This document shows, piece after piece, positions 50,318-63,268 of a stretch of DNA of 64,000 bases. A program made the position numbers and the translations under genes. A model generated the notes under the pieces. It searched no databases and was not told the origin of the DNA. It worked only from the letters and a program-made list of their open reading frames with translations. The number at the start of each line of letters is the position of its first letter. The first letter of the stretch is position 1. The stretch is from Erwinia sp. OLFS4 (GTDB lineage: Bacteria > Pseudomonadota > Gammaproteobacteria > Enterobacterales > Enterobacteriaceae), in contig NZ_MOMB01000053.1 in the NCBI RefSeq assembly GCF_002752165.1, positions 24,275 to 88,274 on the forward strand. The letters run 5' to 3'.

Positions 50318-51561
50318 TGGCCGGTTCTCTCTCTTTTCTGCTCGGATTACGATTCAGTCGCGGTCGGCGACGTGGTGGTATGGTTTCGCTGATTTCGGTT
50401 ATCTCTACCGTGGGGATTGCTCTTGGTGTGGCGGTACTGATTATTGGTCTGAGTGCGATGAACGGCTTTGAACGCGAGCTGAATAACCGCATCCTGGCCG
50501 TGGTGCCACAAGGCGAAATTGAGCCGGTTAACCAGCCTTTTGCCGGCTGGCAGCAGATGCTGCCACTGGTGAGGCAGGTGTCCGGCGTGGCAGCAGCGGC
50601 TCCCTATATCAACTTCACCGGGTTGATTGAAAGCGGGGCGAAATTACAGGCCATCCAGGTAAAAGGGGTCGATCCGCAGCAGGAAATGCAGCTGAGCGCG
50701 TTACCTCATTATGTACAAAACCATGCCTGGCAAGATTTTGCTGCCGGTAAACAACAAATTATCCTCGGGCATGGTGTGGCCGAAAACCTGCAGGTTAAAG
50801 CGGGGGACTGGATTTCGGTGATGATCCCCAACAGCGATCCGGCGCACAAATTATTACAACCAAAGCGCGTGCGTCTGCAGGTCAGCGGTATTCTGCAACT
50901 GAGCGGTATGCTGGACCATAGCCTGGCGCTGGTGCCACTCAGCGATGCGCAGAAATATCTGGATATGGGAAATAGCGTGACCGGAATTGCAATTAAAGCT
51001 GCCGATCCGTTTAGCGCTAACAAACTGGTACGTGCCGCCGGTGAGGCGACCCGCGCTTATGTGTATATTCGCAGCTGGATGGGCACCTATGGCTATATGT
51101 ACCGCGATATACAGATGATTCGTGCCATTATGTATCTGGCAATGGTGCTGGTGATTGGCGTGGCCTGTTTTAATATCGTCTCGACCCTGGTGATGGCGGT
51201 GAAAGATAAAAGTAGCGATATTGCGGTATTACGTACCCTTGGGGCAAAAGATGGGTTGATTCGCGCGATATTTGTCTGGTACGGCCTGCTGGCCGGACTG
51301 GTGGGAAGCCTGAGTGGGGTGATTGTCGGCGTGCTGGCGGCGCTTAATCTGACGCCCATCATGCGTGGTATTGAAGCGCTTACGGGTTACCATTTCCTGT
51401 CAGGTGATATCTATTTTATTGATTTTTTACCCTCCGAATTGCACTGGCAGGATGTGATTATTGTACTGATTACTTCGCTGTTGCTGAGCCTGATAGCCAG
51501 CTGGTATCCAGCGCGGCGTGCCAGTCGGATTGATCCGGCACGGGTGCTCAGCGGTCAGTAA
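50317..51561 (+). CDS. lolE: Lipoprotein-releasing ABC transporter permease LolE
   Basis: 414 residues, as in E. coli. The same topology as LolC, with [31 protein letters not shown] in overlapping parts at the N-terminus, and the C-terminal [20 protein letters not shown]. It binds the lipoprotein substrate in the LolCDE complex. In E. coli nagK follows; here cobB comes next after 72 bases. Confidence 0.96.
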   Translation: MAGSLSFLLGLRFSRGRRRGGMVSLISVISTVGIALGVAVLIIGLSAMNGFERELNNRILAVVPQGEIEPVNQPFAGWQQMLPLVRQVSGVAAAAPYINFTGLIESGAKLQAIQVKGVDPQQEMQLSALPHYVQNHAWQDFAAGKQQIILGHGVAENLQVKAGDWISVMIPNSDPAHKLLQPKRVRLQVSGILQLSGMLDHSLALVPLSDAQKYLDMGNSVTGIAIKAADPFSANKLVRAAGEATRAYVYIRSWMGTYGYMYRDIQMIRAIMYLAMVLVIGVACFNIVSTLVMAVKDKSSDIAVLRTLGAKDGLIRAIFVWYGLLAGLVGSLSGVIVGVLAALNLTPIMRGIEALTGYHFLSGDIYFIDFLPSELHWQDVIIVLITSLLLSLIASWYPARRASRIDPARVLSGQ

Positions 51562-51633
51562 TGGAGCGGTAATTTCGTGTGCTCAGGTGGGATAATTCCC
51601 CCTGAGCTGATTTCAGGAAGCAGAGGAATTTTT

Positions 51634-52482
51634 ATGCGCATTTCCCGCCGGCGCCTGCGACTGGCTCGATATAAAAAGAGCCGCCGTCTGATGCATCAAC
51701 GCTTCAGGCAGCGAATTTTTGAACGCGACCGTAATCTTGAAATCGCTCGTTATCCGTTACCGCGCGTGGTGGTGCTGACCGGCGCCGGGATCTCTGCGGA
51801 GTCCGGTATTCGTACTTTTCGTTCATCCGACGGCTTATGGGAAGATCACCGGGTGGAGGATGTGGCGACCCCGGAAGGATTTGTTCGTAATCCTGCCCTG
51901 GTGCAGGCTTTCTACAATGCCCGTCGCCAACAGTTGCAGCAAGCGGATATTTTACCTAATCCGGCTCATCTGGCGCTGGCGAGACTGGAAACCGTTCTCG
52001 GTGATAACCTGCTGGTGGTGACGCAGAATATTGATAATCTGCATGAACGAGCTGGCAATACCAATGTTATTCATATGCACGGTGAATTGCTGAAGGTACG
52101 CTGCAGTCACAGCGGTCAGATTTTGCACTGGACCGGTGATGTTGGCGAAAACGATCGCTGCCATTGTTGTCAGTTTCCGGCGCCGCTGCGCCCGCACGTG
52201 GTGTGGTTTGGCGAAATGCCTTTACAAATGGATGAGATTTACCAGGCTATTGCCGCCGCAGATTATTTTCTGGCAATTGGCACCTCGGGTCACGTATACC
52301 CGGCAGCAGGATTTGTTCATGAAGCAAAACTGCAGGGCGCCCATACCATTGAACTTAATCTGGAACCAAGCCTGGTGAATAGCGAGTTTGATGAAAAAAT
52401 ATATGGTCCGGCCAGTGATGTGGTGCCGGCCTGGGTGGCGTCATTTCTGCAACAGACCGGACGCGTTAATCTCAGTCGCTAG
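51634..52482 (+). CDS. cobB: NAD-dependent protein deacylase CobB (sirtuin)
   Basis: 282 residues from [18 protein letters not shown], preceded by CAGAGGAA; this is the long form with a basic N-terminal extension seen in enteric CobB. NAD-binding [25 protein letters not shown], catalytic His in IHMHGELL, and zinc-binding Cys in RCSHSG and CHCCQFP. It removes acetyl and succinyl groups from lysines. A shorter internal start, as known in E. coli, is possible. Confidence 0.95.
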   Translation: MRISRRRLRLARYKKSRRLMHQRFRQRIFERDRNLEIARYPLPRVVVLTGAGISAESGIRTFRSSDGLWEDHRVEDVATPEGFVRNPALVQAFYNARRQQLQQADILPNPAHLALARLETVLGDNLLVVTQNIDNLHERAGNTNVIHMHGELLKVRCSHSGQILHWTGDVGENDRCHCCQFPAPLRPHVVWFGEMPLQMDEIYQAIAAADYFLAIGTSGHVYPAAGFVHEAKLQGAHTIELNLEPSLVNSEFDEKIYGPASDVVPAWVASFLQQTGRVNLSR

Positions 52483-52610
52483 CCGTTGAGGTTGGTCTGT
52501 AGCGTGACGTGCTGAAACAGTAAAAATTAAATTGTACTTATGTTTAACCTGCCGCAACATTTCCTCATGAAGGGTTAGTAATAATAAACCGAATTCTCAA
52601 GGGGGGGCTT

Positions 52611-53846
52611 ATGACATCATTACTTGATCGATTCCTGAATTATGTGGCTATTGATTCGCAGTCGCGGCCCCAGGCAAAGCAGGTACCCAGTAGTGAAGGT
52701 CAGTGGCAAATGGCTGAGCTACTGAAAACCGAGCTGCAGGAACTGGGGCTGGTTAACATTAGTCTGAGTGAACATGGCATCGTGATGGCGACCCTCCCGG
52801 GCAATGTCGACTGGCCAGTACCAGCAATTGGTTTTATTGCCCATGTTGATACTTCGCCGGATTTCACTGCCAGACATGTACAGCCGCAGCTGATTGAAAA
52901 CTATCGTGGTGGTGATATTGCGCTGGGAATGGGTGATGAGATTTTGTCACCGGTACGTTTTCCGGTGTTACATCAGCTGATTGGTCACACGCTGATTACC
53001 ACCAACGGTAAAACCTTGCTTGGTGCTGATGATAAAGCCGGCGTGGCGGAAATTATGACCGCTATCACCAGGCTGAAGCACGGTAATCAACCCCACGGTG
53101 ATATTCATATTGCTTTTACTCCGGATGAAGAGATTGGTCGCGGAGCGCACTTTTTTGACGTTGATCTGTTTGGCGCCGATTGGGCCTATACCGTTGACGG
53201 CGGAGGTCTGGGTGAATTCGAGTATGAAAACTTCAATGCTGCTTCAGTGTTAGTGAAAATCACCGGCAATAATGTTCATCCCGGTACGGCGAAAAACGTC
53301 ATGGTCAATGCGCTGGATCTGGCAATGCGTTTTCAGGCGGCGATACCGCAACAGGAGCGGCCAGAACACACCGAGGGTTACGAGGGGTTTTATCACCTGC
53401 ATAGTATTAAAGGGACGGTAGAATCGGCAGAAATGCATTATATCATTCGCGATCATCAGCCTGCGACCTTTGCCGACCGTAAAGCGAAAATGCTGGCCAT
53501 CGCTGATGATATTAACCGGAGGCTGGATAATGGCTGTGGCATTGAGCTGACCATCAGCGACAGCTATTACAATATGCGTGAAAAAGTTGCAGCACATCCG
53601 CATATCATTGAGCTGGCGCTGCAGGCAATGCGCGATTGCGGTGTCGAGCCGCTGGTCAAGCCAATTCGCGGTGGCACTGACGGCGCGGCACTCTCTTATA
53701 AAGGGTTACCCTGCCCGAATTTGTTTACCGGCGGCTTCAATTATCACGGTAAGCACGAGTTTGCTTCCCTGGATATTATGCAAAAGTCGGTTGAGGTGAT
53801 AATACGTATTGCGCAGCTGACAGCGGAAGGCGTGCGACCTCACTAA
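52611..53846 (+). CDS. pepT: Peptidase T (tripeptidase)
   Basis: 411 residues, near the 408 of E. coli. M20 family metallopeptidase: [23 protein letters not shown] and [15 protein letters not shown] carry the zinc ligands and the general base. It removes N-terminal residues from tripeptides in the cytosol. AAGGGGGG precedes the ATG. In Salmonella pepT is induced by FNR without oxygen, but I see no clear FNR box here. Confidence 0.96.
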   Translation: MTSLLDRFLNYVAIDSQSRPQAKQVPSSEGQWQMAELLKTELQELGLVNISLSEHGIVMATLPGNVDWPVPAIGFIAHVDTSPDFTARHVQPQLIENYRGGDIALGMGDEILSPVRFPVLHQLIGHTLITTNGKTLLGADDKAGVAEIMTAITRLKHGNQPHGDIHIAFTPDEEIGRGAHFFDVDLFGADWAYTVDGGGLGEFEYENFNAASVLVKITGNNVHPGTAKNVMVNALDLAMRFQAAIPQQERPEHTEGYEGFYHLHSIKGTVESAEMHYIIRDHQPATFADRKAKMLAIADDINRRLDNGCGIELTISDSYYNMREKVAAHPHIIELALQAMRDCGVEPLVKPIRGGTDGAALSYKGLPCPNLFTGGFNYHGKHEFASLDIMQKSVEVIIRIAQLTAEGVRPH

Positions 53847-53903
53847 GCCGATTGCTGCCGCTAGCGGGCCGGCGCTAAAACCAGGCCCGCGGCGGGTTAA
53901 CTG

Positions 53904-55028
53904 TTATTGCGTACTGAAAAACCAGTAGCCGCCATTGACCAGCGCGGTAAGCTGTGCCAGAAAAGAAGGGTCGTCCAGCGCATTGCCGAGATTGACTTTA
54001 TCTAACGTCAGGTGCTGTGCCAGCACCTGCAGACCCGCCTCAGAATCACAACGCAGACGTTCACCATTGACATAAACATTGCCGGCCAGGTTCAGCACTC
54101 TCAGCCCGTCGAGTCGGGTCAGGCTGTCACCGGCAGCCAGAGCGTCGTACACTTCATCCGGCTGGTAAGGGGGGGCTGGTGGGGCAATATCCAGTTCATG
54201 ACGTGACTGCGATATAAATTCGCCGAACCACTGCTGAAAACTTGCCGGCTGCTGAATCAGCGCCAGCATTTTTTGCTGCACAGCCTCCAGTTCCGTTGGC
54301 AGAATATCGGCCGGCTGGCTGCGCGGGACCAGCTGCGGGTCGCTATAACGCTCGCCGCCCAGTTCATGTTGCAGAATGTAATCGGCAAAGCTACTGATCA
54401 GCTCGCGGCCGCTGGGGGCACGAAATCCGACCGAGTAGTTAAGGGCATTTTCCAGTGAATAGCCTTCATGGGGAAAACCTGGCGGGATGTAGAGGATATC
54501 GCCAGGCTCCATTTCTTCATCGATGATGGCATCAAAAGGTTCAACTTGCAGCAGGTCGGGATGCGGGCAGTGCTGGCGTAGCGGAATTTTCTCCCCGACA
54601 CGCCAGCGCCGGCGGCCGGTACCCTGAATAATAAACACATCGTACTGATCAAGATGCGGCCCGACACCACCGCCAGGTACCGAAAATGAAATCATTAAAT
54701 CATCAATACGCCAGTCCGGGAGCATGCGGAAAGGACGCATCAGCATCGCAGCGGGTTCATGCCAGTGATCCACCGCCTGGACCAGCAGCGACCAGTTTGT
54801 TTCACCAAGATGATCATAATGGGTAAAAGGCCCGTGGCTCACCTGCCATTTGCCTTGCTGATGACTAACCAGCCGGCTGTCGACTTCGGCTTCCATTGCC
54901 AGTCCTGCCAGTTCATCTGGTGAGAGTGGGTCGACAAAATTTTTAAAGCCGCGTTTTAATACTACCGGACGTTTTTGCCAGTAGCGCTGAATAAAGTCAG
55001 GCCAGTTGAGATCGAGCTGATAGTCCAT
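53904..55028 (-). CDS. roxA: 50S ribosomal protein uL16 arginine 3-hydroxylase (JmjC)
   Basis: 374 residues, against 373 in E. coli YcfD. JmjC iron ligands are in GPHLDQYDVFIIQGTGRRRWRVGEK (His, Asp; overlapping parts) and, further on, the third His in PGFPHEGYSLENALNYSVGFRAPS. An all-helical C-terminal domain follows. It hydroxylates Arg81 of ribosomal protein L16 in an oxygen- and 2-oxoglutarate-dependent reaction. It lies just downstream of phoQ on the same strand. Confidence 0.94.
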   Translation of the reverse strand: MDYQLDLNWPDFIQRYWQKRPVVLKRGFKNFVDPLSPDELAGLAMEAEVDSRLVSHQQGKWQVSHGPFTHYDHLGETNWSLLVQAVDHWHEPAAMLMRPFRMLPDWRIDDLMISFSVPGGGVGPHLDQYDVFIIQGTGRRRWRVGEKIPLRQHCPHPDLLQVEPFDAIIDEEMEPGDILYIPPGFPHEGYSLENALNYSVGFRAPSGRELISSFADYILQHELGGERYSDPQLVPRSQPADILPTELEAVQQKMLALIQQPASFQQWFGEFISQSRHELDIAPPAPPYQPDEVYDALAAGDSLTRLDGLRVLNLAGNVYVNGERLRCDSEAGLQVLAQHLTLDKVNLGNALDDPSFLAQLTALVNGGYWFFSTQ

Positions 55029-55082
55029 GTTGTCATCCTGAAGGCAGTAAATGACAGCAATTATAACAGTCCGACCCGCTGC

Positions 55083-56543
55083 TCACCCATTGTTATCGGT
55101 GATTTCCTGATGATGAAATAATACTTCCATGCGTGCGCCGCCAAGCGGTGCGTCACTGATTTGTATATCACCCTGGTATTGTTCGAGGATCTCACGGGCC
55201 ACCGCCAGCCCGATGCCCTGGCCGGGGCGCAGGGTATCAACCCGTTGTCCGCGCTGGAAAATAATATCACGTTCGTTTTCCGGAATACCGGGGCCGTCAT
55301 CATCAACAATCAGACAGAGGGTATCACCGTCCTGGCGGGCGCTGACCTCGACAAATTCAAGGCAGTATTTGCAGGCGTTATCCAGTACGTTACCCATGAC
55401 TTCCATAAAATCATTCTGTTCACCGATAAAGATCATTTCCGGAGAAATGTCCAGCGTCAGATCAACGCCTTTGCGTTGATAAACTTTATTCAGCGCAGAA
55501 CAGAGGCCATCAAGCAGCGCCGGCACTGAATGTAATTCGCGTTTCAGTACGCTGTGATCTGCTTGCATAGTGGCACGATTAAGGTAATAGCCTATCTGAT
55601 GGGAGATGCGGCTGATTTGCTCAAGCATTACCGGTTCGGCTTGTTCAATCGTCAGGGTTTTACCGCCGCGTAGCGACCGCAGAGTACTTTGCAGCACCGC
55701 CAGCGGTGTTTTCAGGCTGTGCGTCAGGTCTGCCAGCGTAGTACGATAACGGGTATAGCGTTTGCGTTCATTTTCCAGCAGCAGATTGAGGTTGCGTACC
55801 AGACTCCGCAGTTCGCGTGGCGGATGCGGATCGAGAATGTCGCGCTGGCCGGTTTCCAGTTCGCGCACCTGACTTGCCAGCACGCCGATCGGCCGCAAAC
55901 TCCAGTTGGCTGCCAGCCACAGCAAAGGCACAACCAGCAGCAGGTTAAACAGCAGCACATAGCTAAACCAGGACCAGACTACGTCGGAATGCTGTAATTC
56001 CTGTGGCATTGTGTCGATGACGACAATCGTTAACGCCGGCAAATGAGCGCTGGCGCGATAGCGGTTGACGGCCACTGAGTGGGTAAAGCTATCGTTACCG
56101 TTGTCGTCATAAGCCGTGATCTGATTCTGGCCATCCGGGTTATTTCCCAGCGCTTCGCGACTGGTCTGATTGGAGGTGTCCATCTCATAAAAATCGGACT
56201 TCCTCAGCCATTCCGGGCGAATTTTTTTCAGAATATCGGGGATGTTACGCTGCTGCCAGAGCAGCTGGCCCTTATCGTCAAAAATAAAGGTCAGCGTTGG
56301 CAGATTGATACTGAATCCTTGCGGATGGGCAATCGTCAGTTTGCCATCGTGCCACTGCGCCAGGCTGTAAAGCAGGTTGCTTTCGCCGCGCATGGAGCGG
56401 TAGCCATTTTTGTCAAAACTGACGACATAACCCACTACCGCTACCATGCCATACGCCAGCGATAAAACCAGCACGATTACCGCCGTAGCCAGCAGGAAGC
56501 GAGCCCTTAATGAAAAGGGCCGGGCACCCGTAAACCAGCTCAT
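55083..56543 (-). CDS. phoQ: Two-component sensor kinase PhoQ
   Basis: 486 residues, as in E. coli. Two membrane helices (about 16-42 and 194-214) flank the periplasmic sensor; HAMP, then the His-containing [12 protein letters not shown], and the ATPase with [17 protein letters not shown] and [12 protein letters not shown]. The periplasmic acidic patch that binds divalent cations in E. coli/Salmonella is thinner here, reading DDNGND at 146-151. It responds to low Mg2+, acid and antimicrobial peptides in relatives. Starts on the last base of phoP. Confidence 0.95.
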   Translation of the reverse strand: MSWFTGARPFSLRARFLLATAVIVLVLSLAYGMVAVVGYVVSFDKNGYRSMRGESNLLYSLAQWHDGKLTIAHPQGFSINLPTLTFIFDDKGQLLWQQRNIPDILKKIRPEWLRKSDFYEMDTSNQTSREALGNNPDGQNQITAYDDNGNDSFTHSVAVNRYRASAHLPALTIVVIDTMPQELQHSDVVWSWFSYVLLFNLLLVVPLLWLAANWSLRPIGVLASQVRELETGQRDILDPHPPRELRSLVRNLNLLLENERKRYTRYRTTLADLTHSLKTPLAVLQSTLRSLRGGKTLTIEQAEPVMLEQISRISHQIGYYLNRATMQADHSVLKRELHSVPALLDGLCSALNKVYQRKGVDLTLDISPEMIFIGEQNDFMEVMGNVLDNACKYCLEFVEVSARQDGDTLCLIVDDDGPGIPENERDIIFQRGQRVDTLRPGQGIGLAVAREILEQYQGDIQISDAPLGGARMEVLFHHQEITDNNG

Positions 56544-57217
56544 CAGACAGGAAGATCGAAACGATAACCCTGACCCCTGACGGTGGTAATGACATCCGCC
56601 GGATATTCAGCCAGCATTTTTTTACGCAGACGTCCCATCAGTACATCAATAGTGTGGCTTTCACGCAGTTCCGCATCCGGATAAAGCTGTAACATCAGCG
56701 AGTCTTTGCTGACCACTTTTCCGGCGTTACGAATTAACGTTTCGATAATGGTATATTCGAACGCAGTTAGTTTAATCGGATGCTCGTTAATCGTCAGCTC
56801 ACGGCGAGACAGGTCAACCTGAAAAGGCGCCAGGGTTATCACCTGTGAAGCCAGACCACTATTGCGTCGCATCAGCGCCTGCAGACGGGCAGAAACTTCT
56901 TCAATATGGAAAGGCTTGGTCACGTAGTCATCAGCCCCGGCTTCCAGGGCTTCAACTTTGGCCTGCCAGCCATCACGCGCGGTCAGAACCAGTATCGGTT
57001 GTTTAATACCATCGTTGCGCCAGCGGCGGATCAGACTCATGCCATCTTCATCCGGCAAGCCAAGATCAACCAGCGCAATATCTGGAATATGTTCCTGCAG
57101 AAAGTAATCGGCCTCTCGCGCATCTTCCGCTGCATCGACCTGATGACCTAACTCACGCAGCTGCACGGCAAGATGATGACGCAGCAGAGCATTATCTTCC
57201 ACAACCAGAACACGCAT
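56543..57217 (-). CDS. phoP: Response regulator PhoP
   Basis: 224 residues, one more than E. coli. Receiver domain with the phospho-acceptor Asp in [24 protein letters not shown] and DYVTKPF; C-terminal OmpR-type winged helix with [15 protein letters not shown] and [12 protein letters not shown]. It controls Mg2+ and envelope-stress genes. A likely PhoP box lies upstream, indicating autoregulation. Confidence 0.97.
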   Translation of the reverse strand: MRVLVVEDNALLRHHLAVQLRELGHQVDAAEDAREADYFLQEHIPDIALVDLGLPDEDGMSLIRRWRNDGIKQPILVLTARDGWQAKVEALEAGADDYVTKPFHIEEVSARLQALMRRNSGLASQVITLAPFQVDLSRRELTINEHPIKLTAFEYTIIETLIRNAGKVVSKDSLMLQLYPDAELRESHTIDVLMGRLRKKMLAEYPADVITTVRGQGYRFDLPV

Positions 57218-57245
57218 AGTCTGTTCCTTATATTTATGACTTACT

Positions 57246-57262
57246 CAAACATATAATAACCG
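57246..57262 (-). promoter_or_regulatory. Likely PhoP box upstream of phoP
   Basis: On the minus strand CGGTTATTATATGTTTG resembles the direct repeat (T/G)GTTTA-N5-(T/G)GTTTA: the second half matches 5 of 6, the first 4 of 6. Downstream -10 candidates (CATAAA, TATAAG) lie close to the ATG, so the leader would be short. The E. coli phoP promoter has a similar arrangement. Confidence 0.5.
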
Positions 57263-57347
57263 AATAATTGTAAATGTCGGGGGATAAACTGCAGGTTAAC
57301 GTCAACGGAGAGTTAACACCCCCGTAAACGGGGGGATACATCGTAAG

Positions 57348-59389
<2,042 letters not shown>

Positions 59390-59424
59390 GTCGCGCGTGC
59401 TCCCCTCGCAGCCGGTGTACGGTA

Positions 59425-60534
59425 TCAGGTGTTTGCCAGTGGCAAGCGTTGCTCAATAATACCGCCGCCAAGACAAACCTCATCCAGGTAAAAGACGGCC
59501 GACTGGCCAGGGGTGACGGCGGCAACCGGCGCGTTGAAGCGTACGTCAAGCCGATCCTCTGCCAGCGGCGTTACCTGGCAGGGAATATCTGTCTGACGAT
59601 AACGGGTTTTTACCGTGCAGCGTAGCGGTGTTGTCAGCGCTTCGCGGCTGACCCAGTCCAGCTGCCCGGCAATCAGGCCGACTGACATTAGCCGTGGATG
59701 GTCGCTGCCCTGGGCAACAATCAGCTGGTTTGTGGCAAGATTTTTATCCACCACATACCAGGGTTCCTCGCCGGCGTCTTTCAGGCCGCCAATACCGAGT
59801 CCTTTGCGTTGGCCGAGGGTATGATACATTAATCCCTGATGCTCGCCGACTTCATCGCCGTCGACGGTGACAATCGTCCCCGGTTGTGCCGGCAAATAGC
59901 GGCCCAGGAAGTCGCGAAATTTGCGCTCACCGATAAAACAAATCCCGGTTGAATCTTTTTTCTTTGCGGTAACCAGCTGCTGTGCTTCGGCCAGCTGGCG
60001 TACCGCCGGTTTTTCCATTTCGCCAATAGGAAACAGACTGCGGGCCAGTTGCTGATGGCTCAGCGTATACAGGAAGTAACTCTGATCTTTATTGGCATCA
60101 CGACCGCGCAGCAGCTGGCATCGGTCTGGGTCGTCAGTGCGTCTGACATAGTGGCCGGTCGCAATATAATCCGCGCCGAGGTCTTCGGCTGCATAGTCAA
60201 GAAAGGCTTTGAATTTGATCTCTTTGTTGCACAGAATGTCCGGATTCGGCGTGCGACCTGCTTGATATTCGGCAAGAAAATGCTCAAAAACGTTATCCCA
60301 GTATTCTGCCGCAAAATTGATAGTATGTAGCGGAATGTTCAGCTTATTGCATACCGCCTGTGCATCGGCCAGATCGTCGGCTGATGTGCAATACTCTTCG
60401 CCGTCATCTTCTTCCCAGTTTTTCATAAACAAGCCTTCCACCCGGTAGCCCTGCTGAAGCAGTAACCAGGCGGAAACGGAAGAATCAACGCCGCCGGACA
60501 TTCCGACGATCACTTTTTTCTGGCTGTCTGACAT
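59425..60534 (-). CDS. mnmA: tRNA-specific 2-thiouridylase MnmA
   Basis: 369 residues, against 368 in E. coli. ATP PP-loop [12 protein letters not shown], catalytic Cys pair in [11 protein letters not shown] and [16 protein letters not shown], and [10 protein letters not shown]. It thiolates U34 of tRNAs for Lys, Glu and Gln with sulfur from the Tus relay. Upstream on the same strand lies the broken nudJ. Confidence 0.97.
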   Translation of the reverse strand: MSDSQKKVIVGMSGGVDSSVSAWLLLQQGYRVEGLFMKNWEEDDGEEYCTSADDLADAQAVCNKLNIPLHTINFAAEYWDNVFEHFLAEYQAGRTPNPDILCNKEIKFKAFLDYAAEDLGADYIATGHYVRRTDDPDRCQLLRGRDANKDQSYFLYTLSHQQLARSLFPIGEMEKPAVRQLAEAQQLVTAKKKDSTGICFIGERKFRDFLGRYLPAQPGTIVTVDGDEVGEHQGLMYHTLGQRKGLGIGGLKDAGEEPWYVVDKNLATNQLIVAQGSDHPRLMSVGLIAGQLDWVSREALTTPLRCTVKTRYRQTDIPCQVTPLAEDRLDVRFNAPVAAVTPGQSAVFYLDEVCLGGGIIEQRLPLANT

Positions 60535-60619
60535 GGGTAGTACTCAAGATTAGGGGCGGGCTGGTAACCGCAAAAAAAACCGGCGGCATAGTCTATCATG
60601 CGTCGACGGTCAGCGCATC

Positions 60620-61072
60620 TTAGTTAAAAGGCCACTGAAAGGCGCTGAGCATGGTCAGCGGGTAGCGTGCACCTTGTTGATAAAGATGCAGGCTTTCTGC
60701 CACCAGCGGTGATCGCAGTTTTTTACCGGCATTGAAAATATCTTCGGCAGGCAGCCACCAGCCCCGGTCAATATCGCGATCGTTTGGGTGTGGCTCAATA
60801 CGCTGCGGCAGATCAAGGGCGAATAAAAAGCGCAGAAACGGCGTATTGTCAGGCGCGATCCACTGATGGAGGTGTAAAAATGACTGCGGAACAGCTTCGA
60901 TGCCGGTTTCTTCATACAATTCACGTTCTGCGGCCTGCAACAGGGTTTCGTTTGCTTCAAGGTGTCCCGCTGGCTGATTCTAGGTTACGCGGCCACGAAC
61001 CCGTTCTTCCACCACCAGAAAATAATTCTCAGCCTGAACCACGGTTGCAACGGTCACATGGGGTTTAAACAT
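60620..61072 (-). pseudogene. nudJ: nudJ with an in-frame amber codon at position 31
   Basis: The frame from ATG 61072 to the stop at 60620 has 151 codons (150 residues) and matches E. coli NudJ throughout: MFKPHVTVATVVQAENYFLVV, then an intact Nudix box starting GHLEANE and ending RELYEETG, then [21 protein letters not shown]. Codon 31 (60982-60980) is TAG, where E. coli NudJ has Trp31 (TGG) just before NQPAGHLE. Translation would stop after 30 residues. Reinitiation at the TTG at 60940 would lose the first half of the Nudix box. NudJ hydrolyses HMP-PP and nucleotides. A sequencing error or a suppressed codon are alternatives. Confidence 0.9.
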
Positions 61073-61143
61073 AACACAGTCCTCCGGCAGCAGGCAGAAT
61101 CAACTTCTGACAGTAACAGAGTCGCCGGCTGGACTAAAGGGGC

Positions 61144-61746
61144 TCAGGGTAATTCCTGCCACTCACCGCAGGCCAGCTGGCCGAGAGTATAATCGCCTAT
61201 GGCATAGCGAATCAGTCGCAGGGTAGGGTAACCGATATGCGCGGTCATGCGTCGGACCTGTCGATTGCGTCCTTCATACAGGGTGATTTTCAGCCAGCTG
61301 GTGGGGACGGTTTTTCTTTCTCGAATCGGCGGCTGGCGCGGCCATAACCATGCCGGCTCGCTGACCTGCTCCACCCGCGCTGGCAGCGTGAGGCCATCTT
61401 TCAGCATAACGCCATCACGTAACGGTTGCAGAACCGTATCAGCCGGCTGACCTTCAACCTGAACATAATAGACTTTACCGGTTTGCTTACCAGGCTGCGT
61501 CAGCCTCGCCTGTAATACGCCATCATTTGTCAGTACCATCAGCCCTTCACTGTCACGATCCAGGCGTCCGGCGGCATAGATATCTTTAATCGTAATATAA
61601 TCTTTCAGCGTGGCGCGCCCTTGTGGGTCGCTAAACTGTGGCAGAACGTCGTATGGCTTATTAAACAGGACTACCCGCCGTGGTGCCTGAGGCTTCTGGT
61701 GGGGTGTTGTTGCCTTACGGCTAAAACGTTTAGGATGCGGATTCAT
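61144..61746 (-). CDS. rluE: 23S rRNA pseudouridine(2457) synthase RluE
   Basis: 200 residues, somewhat shorter than the 217 of E. coli at the N-terminus. RsuA-type catalytic Asp in [17 protein letters not shown], plus KVYYVQVEG and [24 protein letters not shown] in overlapping parts. No S4 domain, which agrees with RluE. It modifies U2457 of 23S rRNA. It is divergent from icd. Confidence 0.94.
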   Translation of the reverse strand: MNPHPKRFSRKATTPHQKPQAPRRVVLFNKPYDVLPQFSDPQGRATLKDYITIKDIYAAGRLDRDSEGLMVLTNDGVLQARLTQPGKQTGKVYYVQVEGQPADTVLQPLRDGVMLKDGLTLPARVEQVSEPAWLWPRQPPIRERKTVPTSWLKITLYEGRNRQVRRMTAHIGYPTLRLIRYAIGDYTLGQLACGEWQELP

Positions 61747-61893
61747 AATGTGAGCTTTTCGCCGAACTATGCAGTGATGAATAACAGGCGCATTATAACC
61801 TGCGGTGAGAAGATTGGCGCGACGGTAATATTCAAGTAGTATTGTCGCGCATCTTACAAATCATTAACAAAAGAGCGCTCGAAGGAGAGGTTA

Positions 61894-63144
61894 ATGGAAA
61901 GCAAAGTAGTTGTTCCGGCAGAAGGCAAAAAAATCACGCTCAATCAGGGCAAACTCAACGTTCCAAATAATCCAATTATCCCTTTTATTGAAGGTGATGG
62001 GATTGGTGTTGACGTTTCTCCGGTAATGATCAAGGTGGTTGATGCTGCCGTACAGAAAGCTTATAACGGCGAGCGTAAAATTTCCTGGATGGAAATTTAT
62101 ACCGGCGAAAAATCCGTTGAACTGTATGGTCAGGATGTCTGGCTGCCGCAAGAAACCCTCGATTTGATTAAAGAATACCGCGTTGCGATTAAAGGTCCTT
62201 TGACTACCCCGGTGGGTGGCGGGATTCGCTCTCTTAACGTTGCCCTGCGTCAGGAACTGGATCTGTACGTCTGTCTGCGTCCGGTACGATATTATAAAGG
62301 TACACCAAGCCCGGTAAAACGTCCTGAAGATACCGACATGGTTATTTTCCGTGAAAACTCAGAAGATATTTATGCCGGAATCGAATGGAAAGCCGGTACG
62401 CCTGACGCGGATAAAGTGATTAAATTCCTGCGTGAAGAAATGGGCGTGAAAAAAATCCGTTTTCCTCAGCAGTGTGGTATCGGTATTAAACCTTGCTCTG
62501 AACAAGGCACAAAACGTCTGGTGCGTGCAGCGATTGACTATGCGATTACTAATGACCGTGACTCTGTGACCCTGGTACATAAAGGCAATATCATGAAGTT
62601 CACCGAAGGCGCGTTTAAGGACTGGGGTTACCAGCTGGCGCGTGACGAGTTTGGCGGTGAATTGCTTGATGGCGGTCCATGGGTAAAAATTAAAAATCCA
62701 AAAACCGGCAAAGACATTATTGTCAAAGATGTGATTGCGGACGCCTTCCTGCAGCAGATCCTGTTGCGCCCGGCAGAATATGATGTGATTGCCTGTATGA
62801 ACCTTAACGGTGACTACATCTCCGATGCGCTGGCGGCGCAGGTGGGGGGAATTGGCATTGCGCCAGGGGCCAATATCGGTGACGAGTGCGCGCTGTTTGA
62901 AGCAACACACGGTACAGCGCCAAAATATGCCGGACAGGACAAAGTCAATCCAGGCTCGGTTATTCTTTCCGCTGAAATGATGTTGCGTCATATGGGCTGG
63001 TTCGAAGCCGCCGATCTGATTGTTAAGGGAATGGAAGGGGCGATTGCCGCAAAAACCGTAACCTACGATTTTGAACGTCTGATGGAAGGTGCTAAGTTAC
63101 TGAAATGCTCAGAATTTGGCGATGCTATCGTTAAGCACATGTAA
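61894..63144 (+). CDS. icd: Isocitrate dehydrogenase (NADP+)
   Basis: 416 residues, the E. coli length. The regulatory Ser113 that AceK phosphorylates is in [14 protein letters not shown], with [18 protein letters not shown] and [17 protein letters not shown]. It oxidises isocitrate to 2-oxoglutarate in the TCA cycle. AAGGAGAGG precedes the ATG. The 3' end is the insertion target of phage 21 and element e14 in E. coli, and an integrase gene follows here, so the last codons may be phage-supplied while keeping the frame. Confidence 0.97.
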   Translation: MESKVVVPAEGKKITLNQGKLNVPNNPIIPFIEGDGIGVDVSPVMIKVVDAAVQKAYNGERKISWMEIYTGEKSVELYGQDVWLPQETLDLIKEYRVAIKGPLTTPVGGGIRSLNVALRQELDLYVCLRPVRYYKGTPSPVKRPEDTDMVIFRENSEDIYAGIEWKAGTPDADKVIKFLREEMGVKKIRFPQQCGIGIKPCSEQGTKRLVRAAIDYAITNDRDSVTLVHKGNIMKFTEGAFKDWGYQLARDEFGGELLDGGPWVKIKNPKTGKDIIVKDVIADAFLQQILLRPAEYDVIACMNLNGDYISDALAAQVGGIGIAPGANIGDECALFEATHGTAPKYAGQDKVNPGSVILSAEMMLRHMGWFEAADLIVKGMEGAIAAKTVTYDFERLMEGAKLLKCSEFGDAIVKHM

Positions 63145-63168
63145 GTTACTCCATTGTAGCGAATGTTA

Positions 63169-63196
63169 ACGGGGGCGAGATGTCCCCGTACTTTTT
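63169..63196 (+). terminator. Likely terminator of icd
   Basis: ACGGGG and CCCCGT form a 6-bp stem with a 9-nt loop, followed by AC and five T. It lies 25 bases after the icd stop, inside the candidate attL region. Confidence 0.6.
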
Positions 63197-63213
63197 CCGA
63201 CCTGAAAAATTCT

Positions 63214-63247
63214 TCTGCAAAACCTCTGCAAAACTCTTCTGCAAAAC
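63214..63247. repeat. Three copies of TCTGCAAAAC, candidate integrase arm-type sites
   Basis: Exact decamers start at 63214, 63225 and 63238, that is 11 and 13 bases apart, close to helical phase. They lie between icd and the integrase stop. In lambda attL the P' arm holds three adjacent integrase arm sites in exactly this position next to int. The assignment is by position and repeat pattern only; the sequence differs from lambda's arm sites. Confidence 0.65.
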
Positions 63248-63268
63248 GGTATGAAAAATGACCGTATT

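Noticed and set aside
53862..53894. GC-rich inverted repeat between pepT and roxA
   Set aside because: GCGGGCC/GGCCCGC with a 13-base loop but no T-run on either strand; too weak to call.
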